Notes: generated by a model from the letters alone, not told the origin. 64,000 bases of DNA from Metopolophium dirhodum (GCF_019925205.1 NC_083562.1:3100001-3164000); one strand, 5' to 3'. Counted from the first letter of the stretch, positions 13,771 through 28,329 are shown. A program made the numbers and translations.

Positions 13771-16130
13771 AATATTATTTTTATACGAAATTATTATTAT
13801 GATATTGTGCACGTGACATTATGACATTATTATTGTGTTGTACCGTCGCTGCAGTCACTACTTTACGTGGTGGGGGGAGGGGCAAGGGTGCACTCGTCCC
13901 CACCACATATATTCGGACATTAATTTTTGTTGTTTTTGGACGATTTTCTATTATAAACATACGTAATTTATTAATTATTATAGTTTAATTTTCCAGATGA
14001 ATAATAATATTTTTTTGTCGTTGTCGTAATTGAATTTGCGGATTATATTTTAATACGCTGCGTTTACATCGCTACTGCCTGAAAGCTACCTACTCGTACA
14101 GGTGAGACATAAAAATAAAAATTTTAAATAAACTTCTATATGCGTCAGTTTTAAATGATAAAATATTTAAAAATGCTCACTAATAATATTATTATATATC
14201 ATTTATAAATAATAATTGTTATGAAATCGTTAAGTATTTTATAAACATTAAATATATATATATTTAAAGTTTTTTTATAAACTCGTTATTACGTGCTCAT
14301 ACATTGTATATACACATAACCCATTAACAAAATAAAAAAAAATTGTCCCACATTTCAAATTTAGTCACTTATTATTATAATGTGTACCTTTACGATTTCG
14401 ACATTTCGGGGAACTATATTATAATGTAGTCTATAGTCTAAGCGAACCCATGGTACGCGTTACAAAAGTGACAAAGTTGGTCAAATTTTAACAGTACCTA
14501 CGTGAAATTAATATTTTTATTTAGTTGTTCAATCTTGCGTTTAATGACAAAAATTCTTTATTATTTCTAAACAATATAGGTAGGTACTAACTTTGAAAGC
14601 TCGGAACTCACTTGAGAAAAATGTGTTTATTCCATATAGGTACACTCAAATGTCAATATTTGTAACAACAATAAATTGTGAACATTTATTTTCCATGATG
14701 AGAATACGATTAAATCAAATGTAAACATTTTTTCTAATTATTAAATATTATTCCTAAAATATAGATACATTATTGATGGGTGAAACTAGTGCTACTTGTA
14801 TTTCATTTAAACCAACAATCAAAACAAAAAGGTTTAGCAGTTCGCTACTCCTGGTGTATACCGTAAAGTCTATACCAATATTACCAATGATTATGTATTA
14901 TTATAGTCTAATTAGTCTATAAATCATATAATATATTAATAAATTATGTCAATAGGTATTCACTTTTGGGTAATTGGGTACATAGGTGTTTGTGTGAGTG
15001 TGGTAGATCGTTTGGAAACTTGGTACATTTGAGGGAAATTATTTCTTACTACACATTGGGACCTACCCAATCGATATTATATAAATGCCGATTAAGTTTG
15101 ACGTTTGTGAATTTTCAGCTGTTGATGAAAATCTGATTTTTTTTCTTTCTGAACTATTTTTAACTTAAATATTATGTTTTTTATTAATCCAGTTAAAGAC
15201 CAGAATAGAAGCCAGAAGCGTCTGATATTATGATAACATTATATGCGCGAATAGAAAAATTAATATTTTATCGAATTCACTCGATGACATCATTGGTAGG
15301 CAGTTAATATTATTTAGTGCTTTGTTGTAATATAGGTATACATTTTATTATGAGTTTACTGAGATAACATATTTTTCTAAATGCAATTATTTCAAGTCGC
15401 ACAATTTAGCCCTAAGAGTAGGTAGGTATGAGTAAAGTGTATTATAATCCGTCGGTTTATCGCAGGAAAAAGTGCATGCGTAATAGGTAACTGTTTAGAA
15501 TTTTTAATGCAATTTTCGGTACATATTTGATGTGTTTTAAAACGTGCACGTGTTCTGCAGCCATTTATTTATTTTTTTAACATTATAAGTACCTAGGTAA
15601 TAGGTTGTAACCATAATATTATTATTATTATAGTTGTACTGTGCGAGTTAATTGACCAATAATTACGCATCAAAATTCTATTTTCCTAACATATAATTTT
15701 TTATGTCCTCGTACGCAATTGATGATTACATTACACACATTAATGGTTCATGTACACCTACCTATATAAATATATTATGTATCTGAATAATATTATATAA
15801 TATACGCACGCCACACACAATCATACACGCATACGCATATCATTTCAACTGCTATCAAACGCGGGCGTATAGTATTTGTTTTGTTTTGCTGACGAAAATA
15901 ATTAATTCAAATTACCTACAACTGTCCGAACGAGAAGAGTTCAGGGATAAACGGTTTCGTGTGCGGGTACTCGCATGATTAACCATTATGGCGTATAATA
16001 TAGTCGTACCCGATGTGTATTTAAGTAAGTACTTCGAGACGATTTAATTCCCCGACGAGAAAATAATATGTTATTGTTTATTTATTTTTTTGTTATGTAA
16101 TAATATTGGCTATCATCACTATCATAGGTA
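13771..16130. other. Intergenic DNA, no gene seen
   Basis: Apart from a short GC-rich hairpin near 13869-13905 (GTGGTGGGG facing CCCCACCAC), the stretch is A+T-rich with no supported coding or RNA gene. Confidence 0.5.
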
Positions 16131-16870
16131 TACCGTCTGCACTCAGGCGAATCACCAAGCATTAATTCATTGAAATTCTGATATTTGTAATATTTAAATA
16201 TATTTGAGGACCATATTTTTAAATACTTAAACCTAAGTCTTGGTACAAACTTCTCTTTTTTTCCAGATGAGAATCGTTTTTTTTTTTATCGTAAACTGTT
16301 AAGGAGAGGTTTTTTCAAGGTCGGTGTACCTACATAAATTGAAATTCGAACTTTTATAGTTTCAGAGTCGTTAAACTTTGAGTAGGTACCTGTTGAGGAC
16401 AATAGACCGTGATTATAGGCTTAGAAGCCCCCCACTATATGATGATTCAAAGTTATAGTAATTATTATTAATGTATTAAAAATTTGTAATTAGTAATAAG
16501 TACTAGACTAAATATTAATCTATTTTATATTTGATGTAAAACCATTATTAAGGACTATAATATTGTTATCCTTGGTACATAATATTATAAGTTTAATAAC
16601 TCTGAAAACTTCTCGTTTGAATTTTGATTAATATGTATCAACGTTAAAAAAAAACTTCTCCTTAATAATTAATTATAAAAAGGGAGGTTTTCATCTGAAA
16701 AAAAGAAATTAGTGTTGGCACAAGATACTCCATAAATGGCATAAATAATCTAAAGATTTGAAAATATGGTCTTTAAGTATACTTAAAATACCAGTAAGTA
16801 TACTTAATTTAAAAATTAAAAAGGTCAAAATTTGAATAAATGCATTATAAAAGGATAAAATGGGGTCAGC
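16131..16870. mobile_element. Foldback element, degenerate copy
   Basis: The two halves are diverged inverted copies. The strip with CTCTTTTTTTCCAGATGAGA and GTTAAGGAGAGG (about 16250-16312) is mirrored at about 16645-16715. GGACCATATTTTTAAATACT is mirrored near 16760-16785, and TTTCAGAGTCGTTAAACTTT near 16360 is mirrored near 16590-16605. The left end (GGCGAATCACCAAGCAT, 16147) matches the terminal repeat of the element at 31300-32072. The right terminus has decayed. Confidence 0.55.
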
Positions 16871-17204
16871 AATGAGCAGCAGTGTTAAGCATTTGCATAA
16901 CAATATTTTATCAGCCCCGATGTCGTAGTATTTGGGCACTATATGACATGGTTACCGGTATGACGGTTTAAATAACTATATAATATACAATGCATGTGCA
17001 TTTAATTTAATCATACATTTTCTAAACAATATTATTTATTAGGTAAACGAACGACTTTTAATTTCTACTTAAATCATTGTATATGGTACAATGGGTTTGG
17101 GTTTTCAGTCTTTGGAATTTGAATATAATTATTATACAAATATAATAGATATTACAATCATAAGTGATATTAGTAAATAGATTAAATCCACAAGTCGGAA
17201 TTAA

Positions 17205-17440
17205 TTGAGATGGTTCGGTCATGTTATATGATGAGTGGTGACGGTGACGGTGGTTATGGAAAAAAATGTTGAAGGATAGAGAAGCAGAATATCACATGAA
17301 AATTACTGAAGTGAGCAAAGAAGAGGTATTGGGTACAGAACCCTATGAAGTTGTAATGCAAGGGTGGCTAAACCCATATAATAGGTATTAGTTGAGAATT
17401 TGGATTGGAAGGGCGAAGAAGAATAAGAATAATATATTAA
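17205..17440 (+). pseudogene. Non-LTR retrotransposon 3' end relic
   Basis: Bases about 17210-17230 translate to the LRWFGHV motif that closes many insect non-LTR retrotransposon ORF2 proteins. What follows is lysine/arginine-rich with stops, and a GAAGAAGAATAAGAATAATA tail. Only this one short motif supports the call. Confidence 0.45.
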
Positions 17441-20400
17441 CAAAATTATATGTTATATACATATATACAGTTTAAATTCCAAAAAGTGATTGGTTGTTGT
17501 GCACAGTGTTAAAAAAATATTTGTATCTATTAATTGGTATGGTATACTATTATAATAGTACCTAATTGGAAATGTAGTGCTAAAATCTAATATTGCAGTA
17601 GTCCAACAATGTACAACAATATCATTCGAATGTCAGAATGTCGTAAATGAATATTGTGTAGATATCTATTAATATAAGTATATAAAGATTGATGAAAATA
17701 CTTTAATGGAGTAATTGAATTTCAAATAAATTTATAAATTTTTATTATATTTATATAGATTAATAAAACCAAAAATGTGTAAACAAATATTAGAAAAAAA
17801 TCCGTTATTTGTATTACTACCTAGGTACACATTTCAATTCAATATGGTTAATAGTTTAGTAATAAGTAATAACAACTAATAGGTTTTGTATAGTTGTCTT
17901 AAATTTATTTATTGCTTGGTACGCATATGTTTAGAAAGAGCCTCGTACTAGCCACATTTTATCTGTAGGTACTTACTGTTTTTTATAATATTGAAGACTA
18001 TTAAATACCTAAAATATAGCAAACGACGCACTAAATAAAAAATGTAAAAACAATAAATTTCTTTTAGAAGAATTTAGATACAAATATCCATTAGTGAATT
18101 ATGTTCACTAAAACTATAAAAAAAAAAAAAGTAGTTACCCATACTTTTGTATTTGTACCTTCGTAACTCTTAAGTGCTTGATATTGAAATAGCTATAGAC
18201 GATTATTAAATAATATTATTGTTCTTTATTAGAATGAGGCAAAAAATAATGCTTTGTAAAGGCAATTTTTTTTTTTGGTGATAGTAGTAATTCATAATAT
18301 CCTTAAGTAATTTTTAATGTTAATTCATTAATTATACCTGCCTACGTCATTACCCTGTAGACAATGTAATATATTTATAAATAGCGACATTTCATAATTA
18401 CACGCACATAGTGTAGTTATCACATCATAAAAACATGTATTGTCCATATTGACAAATCGATCATCAACTTTTCACCACCTGTAATTAGTACCACGTTTAA
18501 AGATACATAATATACCTTAACCATGGTTATGGTACTCGCACGGTATCGAATAATTAAAAATTCGTATACGATATGTATCACTATATATATCGAATTCATC
18601 CGTCGTGTTTCCATTATTGTTTGGTAACAATCTTAATTTTCTAGAAACGATACTCGCATAATGCTGGAACAAAAAGTGTTGCGAATTTTTTATCCATGAA
18701 AATATATTTGTCTTTCGTCTAAACATTTATCGAGGCCATTTAGTATTTAATTAAAGGTCAAACATAAAATATTTGGTAAAAAATGATATTCGTATCTTAT
18801 CGAAATACAAACTGTTAAAACAAAATTAAAAACTAAAGTTATTCTGATACGATTTGTAATTAATGGTTCAAGTCAATTAAAGTAATATAACGAATAATGT
18901 TAAACGTTATCATAATTTCACCCAAAGAAAACTATTGTTAAATTATATACGTTTATTCTGTCGTTGATTATCATAACGGTTTTATACCGACTACCGAGTA
19001 ATGAGAGTTGGCAATTGTTTTAAAAATTGTATCGATACGCTTCAAACTTATAATAAACATATACCTACATATTTTGTCAAAGATTTAAGTTTTATGATTT
19101 CTATTATTTTCAATTTCAGAACGAAATAGATCAGAATATCAAAAGACATACTGTATATTTTGTGAATCTAGGTATAGTAAGTACCTTGTTAATTATCTAG
19201 ATTTTTGAATTTATTTTTTGCGAGAAGGCAGTAAATTAAAAAAAATTATAAATTCTCCAGAGAACTATACATTTTTTATCCAAAAAATAATCGGTTATTG
19301 ATTCCACTCTTTTGCCCCTTCAAAAAAAAATCATACCTATTGTAAAATCGATGTATTGTGATCATTCTTCAAGTGTATATGTTATATAATTATGACCCTA
19401 ATGTAACTCGTAAAAGTGTTATAAAGAATCAAAATCAAGTACAATTTCAATTAGTATCTAATTAAACAAATAAAACATGGACAATTTCTAAATTAATTCT
19501 AAACGTGGGTGTCTGAATAATATAATATAGAAATAATTATATCAAAAATTTAAACCACCATTTCATTATTTTATAAAAATCTGAAAAACAATTGTATTCG
19601 TTGAATTAAATAGTTACGTATTTAAATGTTCAGAAATTAAAAAAAAAATACAATAGTTTATTCTCTACTAGAACACAAGAAAAAATGTAAACAAACATAT
19701 TTGTTGACTTTGATTTTATAAGTAATTACACACAAGTTCACATGAATTATTTTATTTTATGGTTATATAGAATTGAAGTATATTATAGGTAAATTCAAAA
19801 TTATGTATATTATGGTTCTTTAAAAATCAATATTTTAATTTAAAACTTTATAGTGAAAATAAAACGAAAAACGCCAATGTGAAATTGAAGTGCACAATTA
19901 TTTTTACTAAATACCATAACATTATTACAATAGTCAATATTGAATTCTGTCAAACAAATTATAATTAAATTTGTAGAATAATTAAAATTCATTGAATAGT
20001 GTTGGAAGGCCTTCATCTGTTGAACGGCTTATTAATATCCTTGAACGATTAAGTCTTGACCGAAAAATCCATTTATAAACTATGGATGACCTATACAAAT
20101 TATTTTGGGTGTCGAAAAGGAATCTAAATATTTGTATCTGTGGTATATTTAATTAAAGTTAACAGTTTGCTTTGTATATTGAACATAATAATATACGTCT
20201 TATAATAATAATAAAAATAATATCATTGAGATTTTAATAAACTTTTTCACCACTGAGCTGAATCAAACTAAATCATTGAAATAACATTATATAATATGCA
20301 AGTATATAAATATTAAATTTATAATATTGATTTTTACTACAAATATTAATGTACTTATAATTTAATGGATTTTTTTAAAATTAAAAGCGTATATTATTAC

Positions 20401-21054
20401 ATTGTAAAAAGCGAGTATAATACCGACATAATTTAAAGAAAACGAATCATTTTTGATAATATGTTTTATTGTTTTTTAATATTTATATTTCATACGGTAC
20501 AGATTTTCTAAAAACAATATTTGTTTTATAGTTTCTATGCACATGTGGTTATGTGTTTCGATATTTTAATGTATTATGATAATTTTAAAACCATTAACTG
20601 AATATATTACAATTTAATGTACTAAGAAAAATTAAGAAGTTACTTAGATACAGATTTTATTATTATTGATTTCTTCCGCATAGAATTAAACAATTCATTG
20701 AATTATAATTCGTTAATTAGTTTAACCTACCAATATAATTTTGGTTTTTGGAAAAATAACTATGTTCTTAAATTTGAAATCATTGTGATAAAAAAAGTTA
20801 TTATATACTTTACAATATCGACATTATTATTTTTCATATAACACGCAGTGAATAATTTGAAGGGGTTTGGTGTAGGCAATTCCAACGAAGGAAAAAAAAA
20901 CCAAACAATTCGTTAGAACCATCTAACTATTTTGAAATCGATGACGATAATATTTTCCAAGTTTAGCTGAGTTTTGTTATAATATACAAAAAAATTGGAG
21001 CTTTTGTTTAAAGGTTCAGGTGAAGTATTCGTCACTGCAATTAGGGAGTCGTTA
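17441..21054. other. A+T-rich intergenic DNA, no gene seen
   Basis: Long poly-A/T-rich stretch. No coding frame above chance, no RNA gene and no repeat with clear ends was recognised. Confidence 0.5.
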
Positions 21055-21634
21055 GGAGAGACTGGCTTAATATGACATATTAGGGTAATATGACACATTG
21101 ATGTTTTGATTAGAATAATTGATATTTACGAACCAAATTGGCTTTAAATACATGACATATAATCTCCTACATACAATTATTGTATACAATGACCACCGGT
21201 TTTGACCTTATCAGAGAATTTGATAGCAAAAATGTAGTTTTTTGTCTTATCAACTTTTTTTTTAATAATTTTTAAAAATTAATTTTAAAATATAAAACTT
21301 TATGTTTTTTAAATTTTTTTTATTCGAAGTTGAACATAAAAAGGCACGCTATATTACAATTATTTTATAAATAAGCTTATTATAATGCTTTTGCCATAAA
21401 AACTTTGAAAAAAACTTGTATGATATCAGGCAAAATGACATAGTAGGTACATTTAAAAATAAGTGAATTAAAATTATTTGTTTGTATTAAATGTACAATT
21501 AGACTTCAGAAATATGTGTATAATATAAATACAAATATGCCGCTCACGTTGCATGTGTTAACTAACATTATTTCCTTCAATTTTTTTAAATTAATAAGTG
21601 GTAGATATATGTCATATTAAGCCAGTCTCCCCTA
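21053..21634. mobile_element. Tc1/mariner-like MITE, TA-flanked
   Basis: A 578-bp element (21055-21632) with inverted ends GGAGAGACTGGCTTAATATG and GGGGAGACTGGCTTAATATG, each continuing ACATAT, directly flanked by TA on both sides. TA is the target duplication of Tc1/mariner/pogo transposons. The interior is A+T-rich with no transposase. Confidence 0.75.
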
Positions 21635-21879
21635 TATGGAATAATTAAATAATATTACCCAAAAAACAAAACTGCTGTTAAAATTACACTGAATTTATCG
21701 AAATCAAATGTCTAAATTAAATAATCGAAAAAAAGTTCTAGAAAACGAGTTTATTGCATTTTGCCTATCACCGCTGGCCCTGTTTGTGCCCATGAGAATC
21801 CATTGTTCGACCGCTTATAGAATCTGCTGAGACAGCGTTTCAGGGTTCCCACAGTGGATAAATGTAAACTCCTACAGTC

Positions 21880-22787
21880 CAGTGGATCCCAAAGTGTGTG
21901 ACGCGGTGTCTTTACAGGGGTGCCACGGAGCCGTAGAATTTTCGTCTGTTCTAAAAATAAATTTGTAACTCAAATGGCAGTAACGTGACGAAAAAGATTA
22001 CATATAATTATAAGTAATGGAAAAATATTCAGCTTTTATAAAAAAAACTATTTGAAGAAAAACGAACATAAAAGGCACGACCAAGAATTATTTTTTCATA
22101 ATATGTTGCAGACGTTTTTGACCTCTAATGGAGTTAAAATCTCCTAAGATTTGAAATCTATTTTTTTGATCACTTATCACTGGTCACTAATTACTTATTA
22201 TCTGGTTTGAGATGTACTTTAAAAATCAAAACGTTTTTATAATATTATATGCATGGATTCGAGATCTGGTCAACACTATTGCTCTATCTGAATGTATTTC
22301 GACAGGAAAAAAAGTCTTATTATTGAGTAGTCTTGCTACAAAAGTTTGAAAGCGAACATTGGCAGTTGACCAAATTTTAGATTTCAATAAAAGATGAATA
22401 TCTCCTTCTAAGCAATAAGGCTCAACGTATTTTTGGCAGTCGTTGTGATCAAAAGCAAGTTGTTACCTATCGAACAAAAATCGACGTGGAAAAGGAAATG
22501 AGATTGGATGTGGATATTTTGATTCATAGATTTGGAAAATGTGCATTCTTCTGCATGCTCATCCATCCCATTAATTTAATATAATACTATAATACATTTA
22601 TAAATCTTAATAATTAATTTAAATCTATAAAAATATATAATTAAAATAAATTAATATTTCCCTGTAGTTAACTGTTACAATAATTTCTGGTTTTTATTTA
22701 TTTCTTATGACAGTCATGCCTATGAAAAATTATTAAGTTCAAAAATGGCGCAGTGGCTGTGAGTGAAAAAAAGTCTGAGAACCGCTG
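21880..22787. mobile_element. Degenerate hAT-like element
   Basis: The left end CAGTGGATCCCAAAGTGTG and the reverse-complemented right end CAGCGGTTCTCAGACTTTTT follow the CAGTGGTTCTCAAACTTT-type ends of hAT elements. The 8-bp flanks do not match, so insertion boundaries are eroded or one end is misplaced. No transposase frame survives. Confidence 0.4.
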
Positions 22788-24411
22788 TGACTTAAACAAA
22801 TAACTTTTTTACCTGAAAATAAAAGCTGGTGTATCTACTACACTGACCTTTTCACTTGACGACATAAATTTAAAATGTCTCAAGAACCTCGGTCATTAGG
22901 GAAAAAATATAACTTTTATTATATGTTTACTTATAAAGAGACTTAAAAAAAAAATGTTTCGACAAACATATTTCAGTAAACATAATATAATTTGAGTAGT
23001 CTTTTTCATAAATAAACTGCAAACACATAACGAACGTTTTCATGCACTGTGTATGAAAATACGACAGAGGTATCGGAGATTCTCGAACATATTATACATT
23101 TAACGACAATCTCTTCCTCTCTCTCTCATGACCTCAAAAGTCAAAGATAAATTACTTTGCGCGTTAATATTAGTGAATCGGAAATTGTCCGACGAATTGG
23201 CTGTTTTATATATTTGTATATAACTCATTTGGCTTTTATTATGTAATAATGTATGATAATCATTACAAAAACTGATACCTATTTGTATAAAAATAATGAG
23301 ACTGTCTTATTGAGATTGTTTAACGTGTATTAACTGTTGTATTACTTACTGAATACAAAAATAAGTAACATAGAATAATTCTTATGAGTTACTACATTTT
23401 AAAGTGTTTTTAAAATGGAAATGAAACTAATTTTGTATATATAGTGATTAGCGTTGTCCTAAATTTCAGACAAATTATTTCGTTTTAAAATTAAGATAGA
23501 AACCGTTATATTTAAACAATGGAATGTTTATTACCGGCTACTGTACTTTCCTATATTTTAATTTAATGCATAATAACATTATATTGATTATAATTTTCAT
23601 TATATACCATATATTAAAACAATACCTAATCAATAATAAGTCACAAGCTTACCCACTTCTCGCTAACTCAACTAAAGTGGATTGTGAAAAAGTGGTGGAA
23701 AATAAATCAGACATAGTTCGAAACATTTTTTAAAAAAAACTCAAAATTGTATAGAAATTAATAATCATATCATTTCATTTTTTTTAAAAGTTTTTTTTCA
23801 TTATTCGTTAGTAACAAATATAATACGCTTATATTAACATTGATCCCCTTACTTAAAAATATATAAATATGTATTAAACTTAACATTAGTTTTAGTAGAA
23901 GTTGGTGGCAAATCAATAACAGTTCAAACAAAAATAAATTAATTCTCAAAATATATTAGGTATATAAAAATGAATAACGCTAATTTGAAAGTTTTTCAAT
24001 CATATTAAATTAAATAATAATAAATCCTCGTACTACACTGTATATACATTTATTTTTATACAGTAATATTATATAGTTTAATACATACCTATATTAATTT
24101 CTGTGTAGGTTTTTTATGTTTAATCTAAAAATGAACTTTTAGATAGTAACATAATATTCATATTATTTTATGTCTTGTATAGATTCAAAATCAATTTTTT
24201 ATGCGTTCTCGTCTTGTATTATTTTTTGTATACACCTGGACATAAAATCAATATGAACTAAAGAGGGTCAAAATTGTCAGATGAATAGCTGTAATATTTT
24301 GTAATTAATTATAGAGTTACTGATAAAAACACGTTTTCGAATTTAATTTAATTTTTTGATTTTCTAAAGTTTAAATTAAACCAGGCTTCACTGTTTAATT
24401 CTAGTTATTAT
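22788..24411. other. Intergenic DNA, no gene seen
   Basis: A+T-rich with only chance-level frames and no recognisable repeat ends. Confidence 0.45.
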
Positions 24412-25255
24412 AATCACTTGAATTTTATAAAAAATATTTTACCTATATTGAATTATTGTTAAAAAAAAATTCTATTTAAATTGAATAGTGCACCCAATAC
24501 GGATAAAATAAAGCCATCATCGCGTCGGGTACATTTTTTCACCCAAAACTTGTACCGTTTTTATACAATTATACCAACTATATAATAATTGTACAGGCTG
24601 TACAGGTAATGGATAATGAAAGAAAATAAAATATTTATCTGAACATTATAAATAATGGTATACATATTATTATGCAAAGAAGATGTATTCGTCGACAATT
24701 TATATTGATCGTGTCACGATGATGGTCATCGTGAAATAACAATATATCGAAGTCGAACAAAGTATAATAATGTTATGACCACGGTTTAAGATATATCTTA
24801 AACCGAGGTTACGACCAACTATAGTAATTATTATATCCACGGTAATATTCGTATAATATAATCTCTAATCATTATAATTACTTGAATTTCGTAAACATAT
24901 TTGACTTATTATTGTATGATTTCATAGAAAAAAAATTGAACAGATAAACAAGACGTAGTGTGCACTCGAAACGATAAAATAAAGTCATCGCGTCGTGTAC
25001 CATTTTTATATTTACCTGTACAATAATAGCACAGGTAGGTAATGGATGAAAAGAAAATATTTATCTGAGCATTCCAAATAGGTACATAATATTATAATAT
25101 GCAATGAAGACGTATTCGTCAACAATGTTGTTCGTGTCACGATGGTCACTGTGAAACAAAATGTTATATTGAAGTCGAACAGAGTAAGTATAATGATTTT
25201 ACGCTATAATAATATTATTATCGGTGGTAATATTCGCACAATAATATATTATGTT
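24412..25255. repeat. Diverged tandem duplication of ~0.46 kb
   Basis: Unit 1 (about 24412-24873) and unit 2 (about 24875-25255) share ordered blocks: AATTACTTGAATTT-type start, GATAAAATAAAG with CATCGCGTCG, GTACAGG...GGTAATGGAT, AAAATATTTATCTGA, GTATTCGTC with ACAAT, TCGTGTCACGATG and AAGTCGAAC. The copies are clearly diverged by indels. No coding sequence is seen. Unit 1 contains a perfect 24-bp palindrome at 24784-24807 with the half-site CGGTTTAAGATA. Confidence 0.7.
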
Positions 25256-26244
25256 CTCTGGCTTAAGAAACAACCGTGTTCGATATTCGCAAAATAAAAT
25301 AACAGTAGTTTTGCTCATTATTATGTACAACTGCCGACTATGTGTGGATATAATATACATTTAACTTTCGAAAATAAAGTGATATGCAAACGGTGTTTTT
25401 TTTTTTCTATAGAATATAACAGCTTTTGACAATGACAACCAATAAATGTACTGTTTTATACTTTTATCTCGTTATTAGAACAAAACCAGTTCCGTAAACT
25501 TAACAACATTTTATTTCTAACTGTGTCGTGCATATCATTTTTCAACTCCATTTGAATGTTGTACAGCGATTTATTGGTAAAAAATATACGAGTATAAAAC
25601 ATATATGCATAGGTACCTGTCTTTTTACAATATGTGTTTTAATTATTTCTAGGTAAACAAAAACAAATCGACCTACTCTATTGCATTTGATTATCTTCAA
25701 ACGGTATATATAAAATTTTTTTTATCATCATTATAATTAGGCTTCAACAGTACAATATAGTTATTACTTATTAGCCTAAAAAAAATGTACTCACAAACAA
25801 TGAGATTTTAACAATACACTCATAACGTTGGTTGGTATATTTTTTTACATATTTTGTATACACACTACATGTATGTTTGAAATTGATAATTTTTTTTACA
25901 TAATTTATTCTGAGTAAACCACGATGAACCTTAGTATCTTAGTTAGTCAAACAATTTTTAATTCCTTGTTCATGAATAAGGGGCTTGAAAACTGGTTTCA
26001 GAAGGTCGGTAAACCTTAAAGGCCTTGGACAAAATAACATTGGTCCACCAAGTCACGGGATAACTGAAAGAAATGTTTACAACCGCAGGTCGTATTTATT
26101 TTCCATTTAACTAACTGTAGTTGTTATAATTAAGTAATGTGAAATGTTAAAACATACAACACGAAAGTAAAATAAAATATAAAATATAAAATTATTAAAA
26201 ATGTAAACTCATAAGGATTTCATAGGGATTCTCTTTTGAAAAAT
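25256..26244. other. Intergenic DNA, no gene seen
   Basis: A+T-rich sequence without a supported frame or recognisable repeat. Confidence 0.45.
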
Positions 26245-26416
26245 GGAAATTTGTATCGCCACAGGACAATATTTTAGTGGTGCAAAAATAAATTCAAGAA
26301 TTTGAAAAAATTGTCCGAGTATATAATTTTTTCAATTCCAAAAATCGGAGTTTCAATTAATTTATTATTAAAGGGAAGAAAATTATGGGGGTGAGCATGC
26401 TTGGTGAATCACTCTG
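26245..26416. mobile_element. Foldback-family right end, truncated copy
   Basis: Ends with GGGGGTGAGCATGCTTGGTG followed by AATCACTCTG and then TA, matching the right terminal repeat of the element at 31300-32072. The preceding sequence shares only loose similarity with that element, and no left terminal repeat was found, so this is a truncated copy. Confidence 0.5.
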
Positions 26417-27902
26417 TATAGTGTTCATAGTAAATGAAAGTAATTATATTTTTTTTTATGTAACAATGCACAATGTAAAGTACTAACTATACTTACTAAG
26501 ATTAATCAGTCAAAGTCTAAAATCATCACTTTGTCTTAGAGTAGTCAGAATAAATGAACACATATTTTCTGACGATATTCATACTTTCACCTAAACGTGT
26601 TGCATACGTAATATAGGTAGGTATTCCATATTTTCCTATTCGGAATACTGGAACAGATGTTGAAAGCATATTTTGTACGTCTTGTTCTAACGGTTAAAAA
26701 CGAAGTTTTATCAGCTAAAGACATTTTTAGTACTCATTACCTACTATTTATTTTTTTAACTGGCAGATAATTTAGGAACTAAAAATAAAATACGTCTTAT
26801 GGAAATTGAACTATAATATTTTTAATAGTCTCTCTTTTAGCCATATAATACAGTACTGAAGTTATTTTACATTAATATTCTGAGTGGTATGACAGAGTTG
26901 ATTAAAGGAACTTATCTACAATACTAGGTTTTCGATATTATAATTATTTTAAGGAATGAACTACGCGGAGCAGATTTGAGCTGTTACAGTTACATTTAAG
27001 CGTTTAACTGTTTAAAACGTCTGTACCTACATAAAAAGAAACGGCATATGAATTTCTGTTTAAACTCTTAAAAAAGAAGTTCTCGTAGAATATACAGGGG
27101 CGGAGTGGCCGGTCTGGAAATGGGAATTTTCCAGATGGCCTGGACCATACTATGGCCTGGTGGCCTGGCCATTTTGTTAGATTTTTTTTTTTTAATTTAA
27201 TTTAATTTACAAAATATTAGTTAATGCTAAATGCTAAATGTGTCAAAAATGTGTGTCTATTAAACTATTGTATTACAAATATTATTAATGTAATAATAGA
27301 ACATTGTAATAGCCTCGTACAATCGTATACTCGTATGAGAAAGCTTTGGATATAAAATTACAAAATATTTGGTACATAAATGTAGACATTAAATAAAATT
27401 AAAGCAATATTATATTGATATAGGCTGGTTATTTTTATAACATGACACCCAGATTCGACGTATTTTCACCTGTTGAACCGACAAGTTGTTTATCTGTACC
27501 CTTTTTCTGTAGACTGTAGTAGGACTGCAGAGTGGCGACGAATATAGCAATGCGCCAATGCCTAATGGCTAATAATAACTAATAATACTAATAATGTCTA
27601 AAATATTAGTATTTATAATAATATAATCAATATTAATGATAATACATATTAATTTTGTATTATTGGTCCCTTTACTTTGGTCATTGTTATTTTTATAAAT
27701 AATATCTATAATAAGCCCAAACAAATTAGTCATTAGTGTTTGATATTTGTACACTGTTCACTTGTTGTTGAGCGTGTCGACAGTGTCGTTTATTCACGTT
27801 TTTCCTTTTATTAATCCAGCTGTTGTTAACATGTTAATTTGTTTGCTCTCTAATGAAAATTTAAGTTATATATTATTGATCGTACGATATTATATTGTAA
27901 TT

Positions 27903-28025
27903 ATGAATAAAAAAAGGAAAGGGGTGGCAGGAAGAGATCGCGAAAAAAACAAAAAATTACTTGCAAAATGTGCTGAAAAATGTAATCAATTAGATTCATT
28001 TTTTCTAAAAGGTATACCTACCTAA
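27903..28025 (+). pseudogene. hAT transposase N-terminal fragment
   Basis: An ATG-started frame of 40 residues beginning MNKKRKGVAGRDREKNKK. The lysine/arginine-rich opening followed by a QLDSFF segment resembles the start of ZMYM1/TTF-type hAT proteins, which open with a short basic 'K-R-K-x-S-G' tract. It ends at a stop a few bases after a possible splice donor (AAAG/GTATAC). The catalytic body is missing. The assignment leans on its position inside the hAT ends and the matching C-terminus downstream. Confidence 0.6.
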
Positions 28026-28080
28026 GAACTGTGTAATATGTTGTTATAATGTTTTAATTAAATATAATTTATTTGCAAAT

Positions 28081-28329
28081 GCTTACCCGACATTAACTAT
28101 AGCATATCAATATATTTTAACCCTCCCTGTTACGCAAGTTTCTTGTGAAAGGTCATTCTCAACATTGAAATATTTAAAAAACCGGCTGATAAATTCAATG
28201 ACCAATGAACATCTTGAGTCTTTTATGCTAATGGCCATTGAAAATAAAATTCTCATGGAAATTGATAATAATATTATCATAAATGCAGTTGGTGAGAAAT
28301 CTAAACTATTATTTAAATTATTATTATAA
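28081..28329 (+). pseudogene. hAT transposase C-terminal dimerisation domain
   Basis: An uninterrupted stretch of 82 codons closing at a stop. It contains LPVTQVSCERSFSTLKYLKN and then RLINSMTNEHLESFMLMAIE, the hallmark of the hAT dimerisation domain (consensus P-x-T-x-x-x-x-E-R-x-F-S-x-L-K, R-L...L). It has no start of its own and lies in the same orientation as the N-terminal fragment at 27903. The RNase-H-like catalytic core between them has been deleted. Confidence 0.85.

Noticed and set aside
16709..16939. 76-codon minus-strand frame
   Set aside because: Lies inside the right half of a foldback element and has no protein similarity that I recognise.
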